Source: Acanthosepion esculentum
Taxonomy: Eukaryota > Mollusca > Cephalopoda > Sepiida > Sepiidae
DNA: 64,000 nt
Assembly: GCA_964036315.1 (NCBI GenBank)
Contig: OZ038482.1
Span: 12,181,989-12,245,988, forward strand
Direction of reading: 5' to 3'
The notes beneath the pieces are model-generated. The model was not told the DNA's origin and made no database searches. It saw nothing but the letters and a program-made list of their open reading frames with translations. Below are positions 13,983 to 27,800 of the stretch, piece after piece. Numbering within the stretch: the first letter of the stretch is position 1; each line of letters opens with the position of its first letter. A program made the translations under genes and the position numbers.

Positions 13983-16900
13983 AAAGAAGAAAAAGTGAAC
14001 TTACCTCAGCAAAAAAATCTTGCATCGATTCCTTAAATTTAGAGACAAGATTATCAACCAAAGTTTTCTTAGCAACATCACATTTACCACCAATAGCATA
14101 TTCTTCGCTACAGAGACACTCATAACATTTTGAGGCAGCTTCAAGAACCTGGAATGTGGAGGAATAAATTTTAATTGCTGAGTTTACATAAAATAAATAA
14201 AAAAAAAAAATTAAAAAAGAAAAAAAAATCTCACCTCGGAGTCAGTATGCTTTTCTACAATTTCATGTAAATATCTTAACAAGGCTTCAAGATTCTGCAA
14301 AAAAAATGTAAAGAATATATTATCACTAATAATGACAAAGTTGAGAGAAATTTTGTTTAAAACTGTAAAAGTATGAAACAAATATTAAAAGTTTTGTAGC
14401 TGACAGTTGTTGACATGACATTGAAAGCCTCATGGAACAATAAAGAAAAAAAAATAAAATAAAATAAGCTAAAAACAAAAGCATAAGAAATAAAATAATT
14501 GGCATAGAACAAACTGGAAATTTGAATCTGGAATTAATCTGAATAATGCAGTAATATCCAATAGTAGCCATGTCTACCCAATTACTCCAAGGTCCAGCTA
14601 GGTTAACAATAGAATTTATGACATATATAGAGTAGAACTGGTGGCTGCATCATATGGAGGGACGTCCATAAGAACAACACTGGTAACCCATTCATGAAAT
14701 GGACTAACCCGGCCACATGCAAGACATGGTAGGCGTGTAAACAACACAAATATAATAAACAAGGCTAACGGGAAGCCTGGGGAAGTGGACAGATTGCAAC
14801 TGTCACTCAAGCACTCTACAACATGGACCAATTCAAAATGTCATTTTGTTTTAATTTGGCCCTACATAGGCAAATGTAGGTAAAGGAAAGCTGATTAATT
14901 AGAAATGAGTCATTTGTCAAATTGTTACCTGGTCCCCAGGTTTGTTTTGGGAAAGTGGAGAGTAATCAGCTGTAGACCATAGGCCAATGGTTAATGGCAG
15001 CTGGTGCCAAAAAAAATTTGGATTACAATGCGGATAAATTGGCCATCTCAGTTTTCATGCGAGCTTTGCTCATCAGTGTGGTGAGCTGATCCTTTAAAGA
15101 TCAACATTTTTATAATACTATCAACACACATTTCAGTTGCTGAATATACAAGATTGGATCCTTATCATACCTAACCAATGTAAGACTAAATTCCTTAACC
15201 CTTTGAGCCCTGACTATGCTTTACTGGTGGTAGAGAAAAATGATGTAAAGCCCAGCTACCGGTTAAATGGTGAGTAAACACTTGTAACTATTTTTAGTTT
15301 CAGTGCAGCTCTATATTTTAGACCCCTTGACAAAAGGTTTTGTAATAGTCCACGCTTGTCAAGTATTGTTTTTGGTGTAAAAAGGCAAAAATTGAAGTGC
15401 TACCAAAGTAATATTAATGATTAAGTATCAAATTTTATTATTTAATTACAGAATTTTGTAACTTTTAATCCAAAATTTATCTGGGCAATAAGTTATTAAA
15501 AGTTATGCATTGAAAAATCAGTAAGAAAGGGATTGTCATTGGTCAGGAATTAATGCCAGCAATAGAGGCTTATTGGTATAATTGAAAAGATTCATTAATG
15601 TCTTACCTTTTCCTGTCGACTGGCTGTATAAATATCCAAATCAAAATACTGAGGGATTTGCAAGAGGTTAGCGACTTTTTCTGGATCCATTAAATACTAA
15701 AAAAGGAAAAATATCATTAACAAAAGATACAAGGCAGTTTCCATCTACTTTTCATTAAAGGTGAGCAAAATATCAACATTTATACCATAACATTGCAAAT
15801 AAAGATCATATTGTTAATTAAATTAAGAAAAGTATTTAACTGTTCCTTGTTGCACATTTTAACAGTGAACACATTCCATTTAAAGATGAAAGGACATATT
15901 CTGAAGAATGTGATGGATAACAAGCTTGACCCTTGCGTTAATCTTCACTTGATTAACCACCAGACTCCTAGTATCCTCGTGTAAAAGTGAATATTTATGT
16001 GAGTCACCAACTTGATGTGCAAACTAGTATTACATAACATGTGGAAAGCTCAATCTTTACTTGATGCCCTATTATAATGTTCTTGTGCCAGACTAAAGTC
16101 AGTTTAGTAAATATTTATAATATAGGTAATGGCTAACAAATTTGTTTTGTAGACAATGAGCTTGTGTGCTTGATCAAAACTAGGTGTCCGATTGCCATGA
16201 CATGTAACAGATTAAGCTAAATTTACTAAATCACTATTATTTGCCCTTGCATGGAGTATTGCTGCCATATATGGTCTGGTGCCCCTTATGTTTGTCTCAA
16301 GGTTCTTGATAAGATCCAGAGACGGATATGCAACCTTAATTGGCCCTGATCTGTCATCTCGTCTGCAGTCACTCTCTCATAGATGTGCCGTTGCCTCCCT
16401 CTGTCTTTTTAAAAATACTTTCATGGTAACTGCTCCAAGGAGCTGCTTTCACTGGTTCCCAAACTTCATAAATTTAAGCGTTTTACTAGGCTGGCATCTC
16501 GCTCACACCCTTTCACTGTTGAAAGTGTTAAATGTAGCCATCTCTTCTACTCCAATAGTTTCATGTCTCGCACCTCTCGCCTGTGGAACTCCGTCCCCTC
16601 TTCCTGTTTCCCTGATAGCTATAATCTAAAACTATTCAAATGTAATGTCAATCGACATCTCCAGATGCCCTGACCTATCCCCTGCACTTCATCCTTTCCT
16701 CTATCACTCCTATTTGCTCTAGCCCCAACTCTCTGTAACCCCTTGCGTGCTAGTAGCTTCCCGCCTTGCTTGGGGTGAAACGCTTAAAAAAAAAAACAAA
16801 AAAAAACAAAAAAAAAAACACCTTCAAATTAACAAGTTCCATTTAATAATTCAACTGAAAAGCAAGGCAATAAAGCCACTAAGATGCAAGAGAAGAGGTT

Positions 16901-19096
16901 ATTAAGAATGAAAAGCTGAGAAAAAAAACATTAAGGAAAGAGGACAATAAATGAACAGGATTCAAGATGGTAAATGATTGTCATTGCATTTTAATTTTTG
17001 AAGATATACAAAAGATGATGCCTACTTTGTTTTAAAGAAATTCTTCGACACAATGGGTTGTGAAATGAGAAGAATTATCCATCAGAAACTGATTAAAAAA
17101 GCACCTTCAAAGTAATTCAAAGATATTTGCTTAACAAAAAAAAACCAAAAAAAAACACAGTGAATGCACTTACTTTGAGTAACATTTGAGGTAAAGTTTG
17201 AATGAAATGTTCAGTCAGCTTTGTTTTGTCTTCCATAACCAATTTGTTTTCTTTTGCAGTTAACTGAAATTGAAAATCAAAACAAAAGAAATAAATATTC
17301 ATGACACATGATTGCATTCTAAATGTTATTAATTTTATGGTAATTTAAGTTAAGCCACTTTACACCAGATCCTGAAAGGATTATGCTCAGGCTATAAATG
17401 GTAGAGAGGCATTTTTAACTCATTAATATCTGGTTTCTATGGGAACCAAATGTATCAAAATATCCATATGGTGCTTGGAAACGTTTCATCACCAGTAAAA
17501 ATAAGTTAGACTTTAAATAGAGATTTATATTTATTAAATAAAAACTTACAATAAAATAATACAAAAATGAATAAACAAATCCCAAACAGGATCGATGTTG
17601 AGAATCTTTTATTCACCAAATTTTGTTTAAAGTTTGATTAACATTGTCGAAATAAAAATATTAATTTAACAACACTGACTTCATTTTGGTCTTTTTTTTT
17701 TTCAGTCACCTTAATGACATTTTTCTTCATTTATCTTAAAATAGGATGTTATTCTTCAACCTTAAAGTCAGAGTCCAGCTATTTAGCATTATTGAGCTAT
17801 TTCTATGCATATTTTGTGAAAGCCCTTCACCTGTTCTTTTCAGCATTGATCTTCCCAGTCAGTCATTTAATTACTGATTCTAACATTCTCTCATTTAAGC
17901 GATCAAATAAGAATAACTTTTAAAACTGTACAAAAGCATTAAGTCCACAAATAACTTTCAACTCTCAAGCCAGAAATCATAAAACATGTGGAGACTGTAA
18001 ACATTACACATTACTTCTCTAATATTCAAAGATAATGTAAAACAAAACAAAGGAGTATTAAGAGTTTGTGATCATATATTTTTATAGTAGCAAAACGCCT
18101 GTTAAAGATAATAAAAAGATATTTTCTCATAAATGAACAACACAAAATGACAACAGGAGTTATAAATATGGTTAGCATGAAGGGAAAAATAAAAATCTCA
18201 TTTTCAAAACTATAGATTTTTCTTTTAAATAAAGTTCACCCCAAGCAAGACAGTAAAGCCACCGAGATGCAAGGGGTTACTGGATGTGGAAGAGTTACAA
18301 ACTGGAACCTTGTTAAGGAGTGACAACAGAGGAAGTTTAATTAGGACAGCAGATATCAATTCACATTGCATTTAAGTTTTTGCAGATTTAAGTTGGCTGG
18401 AAAGTAAGGAGCTGGAAGGAAGTTTCACAATCGAGAGGTGTGAGAATAGAAACTGTTAGCATAGAATTTACAGCTACAACTAGCCAGCCCAACTATAAAT
18501 TGGTAAGACCTTGTTGCCAATCTAGTATTGCGCTTAAATTTAAAGAGTCTAGGCACCATAGCAAAGAGCTCATCTGAAAAATGATTATGATTTAATCATA
18601 TAAAAAGAATAATTAATTAAAAGATTATGTGCAAAATACTGTGCCAAAAATTAAAGAAATTAATTTTCTGTTTTGTAACAAGGTAAAATGGCCATGAATG
18701 GTGTGCAATGGAAATAGTCAACAAGCATTGTGGCATCTTTCAGCTGCCAGAGATGAAATGAGGGTTTATTTTAATTTTGCAGCCAATAAGAAAAAAAAAA
18801 AAAAAAAAAAAATGAGAGTTGCTGAGTTGGCTTATTCAAGATAGGATTTTAGAGGATTGTGTTTGGCAGCCGTTAAAGAGAGAATGATGAAATTATTCAT
18901 TTTTGTCACATGTTCAAGAATCTTATTTCTCTATATACTTGATCCTATTCGTATTTTCACATTTAGATGGCTTCTTGGTTTACCAGAGATGATAATCCTT
19001 GTATATACTTCAGCCGCTACTGAAGTATGGTTACATAATCCAGTCTTAAGTTTTTCTTAACATATAGTTGCCTAGCATGCCTGACTCTCACACTTC

Positions 19097-19147
<51 letters not shown>

Positions 19148-21749
19148 CTTTGTTTTATCCTTTTTCTGAAATGGTGACACTGTTGATGGTCATATTGATC
19201 CAATGTTCAAATGAACAAGCATAAACCAATTACAACATATAAACTGTTTTATTAATGAATTGACTGGGAGACAATTTATAGACAAGTTATTATAACACCA
19301 TAAAATGACTAATTATATTTTGATCTGTGCTCGTATTAATAGTAGGGTTAAGCTTATTGAGCAACTTTCTATATTGGTAAAAGATTGATTAAAAATTCAA
19401 GTCTTACAATTCATTCATCAATTACAGATTTGTCCTTACAAAACCATGGGATTCCAACCATTTACTGAAAACTAAAAGAATTATGTTTCAGATTCTGTTT
19501 TTAAAAAATAAACAACATTTCCTCATTTGAAATGGGGGTGGGGAAAAAGAAATGTTCATGTTCACCTTCCTATTTGGCCCCCTGCCGACAGGGGACTCTC
19601 CAGTGGCTGCTTGTTTTACACAACACACCATTATTTCTATTAAGCTAGTTTCTCGGCGATCATCAAGCGCTACAAAGAAAAAAAAAAAAAAAAAAAATCA
19701 AACAAAATCAAAATTTATCAGATTTTGAGTCAGAATGAGAAAAAAAATAAAATCTTTGCCTCATCATAAATGCTTTCCTGTTTGAATTAGTTAGGGTGTT
19801 GTTCTTGTAGTAAAACAAGCTTTCAACAAATAAGATTGGGAATAATGTTTCATTGAAAGTTTTTTCTTTATTCCTATTTTATGCTGTTTAATGGCCAAAA
19901 AATATATTAGTGTAGAATGCTGTGATAAAAACGTAACTCATCAAAATTAATAATTCAAATACTTTATCTCCCAAACTTAAAATGACACAGGGCACAAATA
20001 TTCTCCAAGAGGAACCAAGAAAAAGCCACAAATGTGGGAGGCTAGAATCATGAATTAATTAGGTTATGTTCAGTTCAATAACAATTTGAATAATTACTTT
20101 ATAAACAGTTTTTAAGATGCAACAGAAAGGAAGTTTGGTAAAAGCTGTATTTACATATTATAAAATTAAACAGACTGAATACCAACCAACATTTAAAATC
20201 TACCATTAAAATATTAAATGATAAAATAAAATAATAAAATATTAAATTAAATTTTTTAAAAATATTCCATTAAAATCTTGAATCAAGTTTTTCCTGGCTT
20301 TTAGAAATTTGTATCCTATAAAGATGTAAGAGTATGTCCAAGTTCAATTTACTGAAGATGTTAAAAAGAAACATTTTTATTACGCGAGTCTACAAAAAAG
20401 TCCAATATGTGTTATGATTAAAAGATTTGTTAATGTTATGAAGTTGATGGTGTATTTTTAATGATTTTAGAATTAAAAGTAAATAATTTGGCTGGAGGGT
20501 CTTTTAATGCAAACACTTTTAAAAACAAGATTTTGAATAAAAATAAAATTTATAAAATTTCTGTAAGCTCTTCTTGTTTTCAATGTAACAAACTTAGCAG
20601 ATCAAATCATCAAAAACACAGAGAACGGATATAAAAAGATAAACTTGTAATTGGATTTTTCTCTGAAAACTGCACAATTGCCCATGCATTTCTTATAGCC
20701 CAAGGAGCACTGGAAATGCCAGAATTTATTTGAGAAGGGAGGTATTTATTTACTTTTGTCAAGTCTCCATGAATGATACAAGTAAAAAAAGAAAAGGAAA
20801 AATAATCACTGCAGAAATGTATGATATGCACATTTGTTTTATGTTACTCACATTCTTCATCTTTTCCAGTATCTTCTAGTAGCAGGTCAGTCATACATTC
20901 CCAGTCTTTCATCATATCATTAATATCCCACAGACTATCGACCAGATAAGCACCATGTTCATGTAGCTACAAAGAAAATATTCAGTTCAAAATACATGCT
21001 GTCATTATTTAAATAAACAATTATTTAGTGCATAAAAACATCTTTAATGATACCAGGTCTTGGACATTATTTATGGGATAGTGGCCTATGAAAATGTCCA
21101 CTTATTCTTTTCTTGATCAACTGCCATGGTATACTAGTGATGAAACATTTTTTTTGTCATGATAACTGGCAATGGAAGAGAGTGCTGGGAAAAGAGTACA
21201 AGTGTTTAATAAATACTGAACAGCTTCAGCTGGAATTTCAATTGCTTAACAAATTCACATTCTGCTCCAAGAACTCTATACTACCTTAATCAGATGCTTA
21301 TTGTTATTACTGATGATGATCATTAAAAAAAAAAATTAAAAAAATTCTGAGTGATAATCTGGAGCTAATATAACATTCTGGATTTTGTATTCTTGCCTTA
21401 TTAGTAAAACAGCAAAAAAAATTTTTTTTCCTCCTCCACCTACTTCAAAAATCAAACAAAAATTATTCAAGTTGATTCTACCACTTGAACAAAAAAACAA
21501 AAAAAAAACCTGCATAAATCTTCAATTTAATCAGTCAAGTCATTTATGATGACAATGTATGGCAAGTTAATTTCCTTAGGGATTTATTTTTTTGGAGGGA
21601 GGTATTACCTGCCCCCATCATAGATAGTTTCTTTAAAGAATAAGGTTAAGTGAAAAAGAAATGAAATAAGAATGACAACTTCACATTATCAGTGTTCAAT
21701 TCCTGGCTCGGGCAGTGTAGAAATATACACTGATGCAAAAAAGCAAAGC

Positions 21750-21800
<51 letters not shown>

Positions 21801-24800
21801 TGAAAGAGAGAGAGAAAGAAAGAAATGGTTGTGAGAAGATGGACACTGGATACAATGCATAAGTTATGAGAACACATTCCCATGGATCAAATAAAACGTT
21901 CCACCTGACACTCCCAGAAAAGTTACCTGAAGAAGACTTAGAGAAGAAAGCATTTAAAATATTTTGATAAAGACAACAACAATAAAGAGACTGGTCTGAA
22001 AGAACAATGTAATAAACATTTTATTTGAAAGATTCAGACAGAAATCATGACATTGTGATAAATTGTGTGTGTCTAATATTTATAGAAAATATTTTGCTTT
22101 TGTATAGTTTGTTATTTATGAATTACTTACAAAAATATATTTATTTAAACAAAACTTTTCATAATTTCATTTTAAATTTCTCAAGACACTAACAACAAAT
22201 AACTTCGGTGTAAAATAAGACACTCCATATTGCATTGTTTATGTTATGGTCCAGGTTAGGACCAAGGAAGAACAACACGAACACAAGAGTAGAAATAACG
22301 AAGATATATTACACGGATTAATAATAATACAAGATGTGGTAGGTGTTAGTATGACTGTCAGTCTGGTTTGGAGTGAACTACTATTGGCTCGACTCAATTC
22401 GTCCCTCTCTCTTGAGAGGCGTAGTATACATAGTGTTAGGAAGAGTTCATTCTGTGGTTATAGGTAAGGACCCATAACAGTTTACATATGTAAAAAAAGG
22501 GGTGACTTAAAAATATTTTGGGGAGGTTTATAGGACGAGAGAGAGAGAGAGAGAGAGATAGGACTAAAACATAATTAAAAATTAATTTCACATAATTTAA
22601 AACCATATTTTAATTGATTCATTTTAACTATTAGATTTGTTTGGTGAATGTAGAGGTTAAGGGATGTCAATAGCAGCATGTGAAGTTGTCTGATTTATGT
22701 GCTAATGTCATCATCTGATTTCATGAAGCAGTATCAGAACATATGTAAATTTCAGTGTAAGAGGGGTAGAACATCCATTAAATGGATTGACAAACTTTTC
22801 TGTTTCCATTCCTTGAATATTTGTCTTACCAAAAATCATAGCCCAGTAGATACTAAATCAAGAATATATAGTCCTGCAGATAAATACTTTAATTACACCT
22901 GAAGTGAAGAGGTTAGTTGCAGAAGGGATAATTGAGTGAACCATAAACTTCCACAAGCTGTAGCGATCATGGATGAGTGATATGAAAAAATAGAATGGTA
23001 GTGGATTACTTTCAGATTGTGAACTGTTTTACTGTTAGAGACTTACCAAGGATTCGTGAAAAAAAAAAAAAAAAAAAAAAAAAGCCAAATATTATGCCAT
23101 AATATCAATTCTTTAGTACAACTGACTTGAAATCTGCTTATTATGAGATTGAGATTAGGCAAGCCATACACTACTGTTGTATGCTTAAAGAGGTTACAAA
23201 TAAACAAAGATGGTACTCGAGTGAAGGAACAGCAACATGCGCATAGATTATTGTAAAAGAGAATGCACTACTGAAAAACAGGGAATTGGTTAGAAGGCTA
23301 GTAATTCCCAAAGCAAGTCCGCCAGGTATATCCCGGGCACACTATATATATATATATATATATCTACTGATATAGTCAGTCCACATGGGCGATAGGGAGT
23401 GTGGGACATTTCATTACAACTACTTTTAAGGTCTCATCTTTGGAATGGCAAATAGACAAACATTAACCTAGTTCCAACAGGTCATTTATGAAATATACTG
23501 TCAGAACCGAGCCCTAATGACCAGAACATATTAAGTGACAATATTAGTCAGGACAAGGACATCAATCAAAGTAGATTACAGAACGAAGTTGAATTTCTTG
23601 CTCTTGTAGGTGAATCATTGATTTCTCGCATGAAGAACACTCATTATCCTGATAACTTGGCTCCATTATGTCAATCTGAGTGCATACACAAAGCTAACTA
23701 AGCATTGGAATTTATGATTTTTGTGATGTTTGGCAGGAAATGTGTCTGCAAAACAATAAGTCAATTACAGCCAGTGTTTGTCCTAGGTGTCAGTTACTTC
23801 TTTGGTGAAAGTGTCACCTACATTTTTCTTGCCAAGTGTTCACTGTATTAATGCAGGTTTGCACAGAACTGGTCAATACAAAAGTTGAATACCAACACAT
23901 CTTGATTATGCTATTATTTTCTCTCCAAATTACATATGCTCTACATTTTAGTTGTTGTTAAAAGGCCTTCAATGATAATGACCCGATTTAACATTAGGAA
24001 TATGTAAACAAAAGAGAAGATATGAAACAGAAAAAAAATGTCTCAACAGACAAATACTAACAAAAACAATTATTCGCAGTTTTCATACAATTTCTTAATT
24101 TGGATGAATTTCAACAAAATAAACAAATTTTAGTGATGACAAATGAAATGTGCAAATTATTTTTGAAGCTTAGAACATTAGGAGTAGATAGGGCTACCTA
24201 TCGTCTGGTTTACACTCCTGGCTTTTTGAACAGGATTAGAGAGTTATCTCTTGCTCCCTGTTTAGGATTAGGCTTCCAGTTCCATCTACAGTCTTCACAT
24301 TCTCTTTCACTCCCAGTAGCCCCTTGCATCTTAGTGGCATTATCACCTTGCAAATTAAATGTGTGAATTAATTTAATAAAAAAGAAAAGAAAAAAGTATG
24401 GCAAAATGGTAAAACTCACATCAAATTTGACAAACTAGTGAGACGTAACCACTAACAAAGTTACTAGCAGTTACCTGGAACATATAACCTTTTGGCTCAA
24501 GATTGAACTCTCTAGATAATTTCCATCTGGGACTTATCCAAAACTCAACATTCCTCTTGTTTGCCAGTATCAAATATGCAAATGCAAGCCATTTATCAAA
24601 CATCCTGATCCAAAAGTGAGGGGAGTGAGGAGATAGTGCAAAGATGTGGTGATATATCATTTATATAATACTAAAAACTCTCATCTTGTTTGTTCCCTAA
24701 GATACAGCTTGAACAATACATAATACTTCAACCAATTTAGGAGCATATTGTACCTTGATCTCCTGCCAAGTGCAGTGCCAAATTTCATTAAAATTTGACA

Positions 24801-27800
24801 AGGGGGTTTTGAGCTAGGGTCATTTTTCTGTTTTTATGGCATTTTTAATATGAAATTCAATATCCCACTCCTCGATACATGTTCTTATATCAATCTGCAT
24901 ATTCCAACTATTATGTGTGTAAAAAAAATAATAAGTCATCATACATTATAACATCATTAAATAAATTTAAATATGTATAGTGCAACATACAGTTATACAA
25001 TTCACTACAACTACATTAAAACATTTTTATAAATAAATATCTTGAATGTTTGGCAACTGCTTGATAGGTGAAGAGGCTATGTGTGGGTGTGTTATTGTAA
25101 AACACATTTGGTATGGCTGGAAAATGTGTCACATGACTTGATAATAAATAAATAGATGCATGCTGGTTTACCTATGTTATGTATTTTGAAATAAATGTGA
25201 GGAAGAAACAAGTATGTATAATAAAAAATATAATTAAAAAAAAAAGAAGAAAAGAAACTATGTACACAAAAAGGAGGCATTCATACTTTATTATTTCAAT
25301 AAATATGAATTTCCCTAAGTAGGTGATTGTTTTTTGTTTTTTGGATTGACTTTCACTTTTGAAAATTATTATATGGTAAATACTAAAATTGGTATAAATT
25401 GTTACGCCAGGGCTACTATTACTTAAATGGAAAGGCCTTTAGTGTGACATCATTTGGCAATTCTATTCTTTAAAAAAGTAAACTTTTTTTTATTTATTAA
25501 TTTCTTATTGTGTTTGATCTATGTAATATTGTATAACGTGGGTAATAATAATAATAATAATAATTAAAATAACTTGTATTGCAAACAAATTAAAATATGT
25601 GTAATTAATAATAAAAGTGATAATATTGTTGCCTCATAATTTTGTATCATGAACTGCTTTTAAAAGGAATCCAATGAGTTTATGGATGGTCTGGTCTGTT
25701 AGCTAAAAGTGCTGTGATATTGGCAGCTATGACTATTAATTACATTGAATTTATTATTAGAAAGACAGGTTGAAGAATAGCAGTGGTTGGGTGAGAATCA
25801 AAAGGTTATTGAAAAAGCTTAGACATGGTGAAAGATTCAATCAAATGTTAAGAAAGTTTGAAAAGTTGCAATTACCTCACTTTCAATAAAAAACTGCACT
25901 AAATCACGAATCAGGGGGGTGTTAGGACTTCTCCTTTTGCCTTTACTGATTTTTAGGCATCGAAGACTCTCATCGTCTTTTTGGAAAAGTTTTGCATTAA
26001 GAAACTCCCCTGCCGCCTGTGCTACTTGTCTGTGTGAAGAGTACACTAATTCATAAACATTCTCACAATCTTTATCAGTCAAAACAGACTCATTATATCT
26101 GGAAAAAAAAAGAAAGAAAATCAATTATATTCATTTAAAGTAATATTAGTGATTGCATTTTTATTTCAGGTTTACAAATATGGCCACAATATCTGACAAC
26201 GTTCTACAGAAATATGCTCAAGAAAAAAAAAACGTGAAGTTTGTAAATTTTCATTTAACTATTAAAACATTTAATATATCAAAATGCTTTTTTTTTCTTA
26301 TCAAATATTAAAACATTTACTGTCTATAATTTTGAAAAGAATATCATTCCAAAAGCTAAACGTATTGTGTTGCTTTTGTTGTCATCAAAATGTTTTCACC
26401 AATCCATTTTCCAGCCTTCCTAATCTGTAGTTAATTGTGGCAAACAGGCTGTACATTTGAAGAAGGCTGCAAAACAGATCTAATAAGATTTCTCAATAAC
26501 AAAAACAACAAAAATTAATTTCAATAATTGGAACACTGAATTAGACATGAAAAATTTGATTCTCTTTTTTTAAATAGCAGCAGTTTTAAAAATGCAGTTT
26601 TCTGTTATGTATTATTATCATTTCTATGTTTCTGTTTGAATATTAATTTTTAAGGACACTCCTAGATATCTATTTCTTACTAGATGGATTTATAAAACAA
26701 AAACATAAAAATCCCCATTCACCAATGATTATGTGTTTAGTTACAGTAAATATTAAAAGTATTTATAAAAATTAAGCAGATGCCACAATTTCGATGAACA
26801 AATATAGATGAATGTTAATATTTAATATTTATTGTATGCACAAAAATATTAATTTGACTAGAGGATAAAATGTATATTTTTACAGCTCTGTAATCTCTTA
26901 ATAATTAAAGTGTGATGATTACATAATTACTGTTAATAAAAGCAATCTGTGAATGTCATTCACAACATATACAATAAACAAGAGAAAATATTATTAGTAT
27001 GATACTATCATTTGAAATTGCAATTATTAACCACTGAATTTTATATACTCTCTCCTAATATTTGTTTTATTTTTTACACTTGAGCATCAGAAGGAAAGGG
27101 ATTATCAATGATAGGAATTAAGTCTAGTGTTACTGCCAGAATAGGGCTGCTATCTATCGCTATAAGCACACACACAGAGGATGCTTACAAATTTTCAGCA
27201 AAACAAGCTTCTGAAAATATGACCAAACCAATTTTTTTTTTTTTTTTTCAGATTCTTTCTTGGTCTGACTGAGAATTTTTCAGCACCCCCTTGTACAATA
27301 TAAATGCATTGCTAATGATTTTACTATAAAAGTAACCAGTAGACCAGATTGAGGTGATAAATGTGAAAGAGCTTTATGTCCATCACAACAATGAAGAAGG
27401 CACTGAGGCAGGATATGCTATAGCTGTACTCACAGACAGCCAGCATATATACCTACCAACCCTCACTGAAAAACCAACTACAGTTGGTTGCTGATCTGGA
27501 GGTCGATTTGTTTGTTGGACACACACTGAGCAGTGTTGAGATGTGACATCATTATGACATATGTACCGTGTGCTACTAAAACATGGGAATTATTATGGTT
27601 AAGCATTCCTTTTTTGATTTGGTTTGGTTTACGACAGATCAATGTCAATGGGTTAAGTTAATGCCAACAAGATTTTTATTGCTGGTAATATTTTCTTTTG
27701 CAAAAATATATTGCTGGTAATAATTTTTTGCAAAAATATATTGCAGGTATTAAAACCTATTTTTTACACTTTCATACTGTTTTGATCCCAGTTTGGGAGT

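Larger units (their letters stand above)
15697..17173 (-). other. STAG intron between w9 and w10 (1.5 kb)
   Basis: Mostly two LINE 3' ends placed tail to tail (16240-16810 plus strand, 16854-17010 minus strand). The first 500 bp show nothing recognisable. Confidence 0.75.
17264..19565 (-). other. STAG intron between w8 and w9 (2.3 kb)
   Basis: Holds a LINE 3' end at 18228-18565, an A-run at about 18790 and a (GT)n tract at 19099. The remainder is AT-rich with no recognisable feature. Confidence 0.75.
20967..25875 (-). other. STAG intron between w6 and w7 (4.9 kb)
   Basis: Contains an (AT)n tract (21755-21798), a solo-LTR-like element (22242), a (GA)n tract (about 22536-22558), a short (TA)n at 23345, a LINE 3' end (24170) and (AAT)n at about 25543. 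Nothing coding was recognised. Confidence 0.75.
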
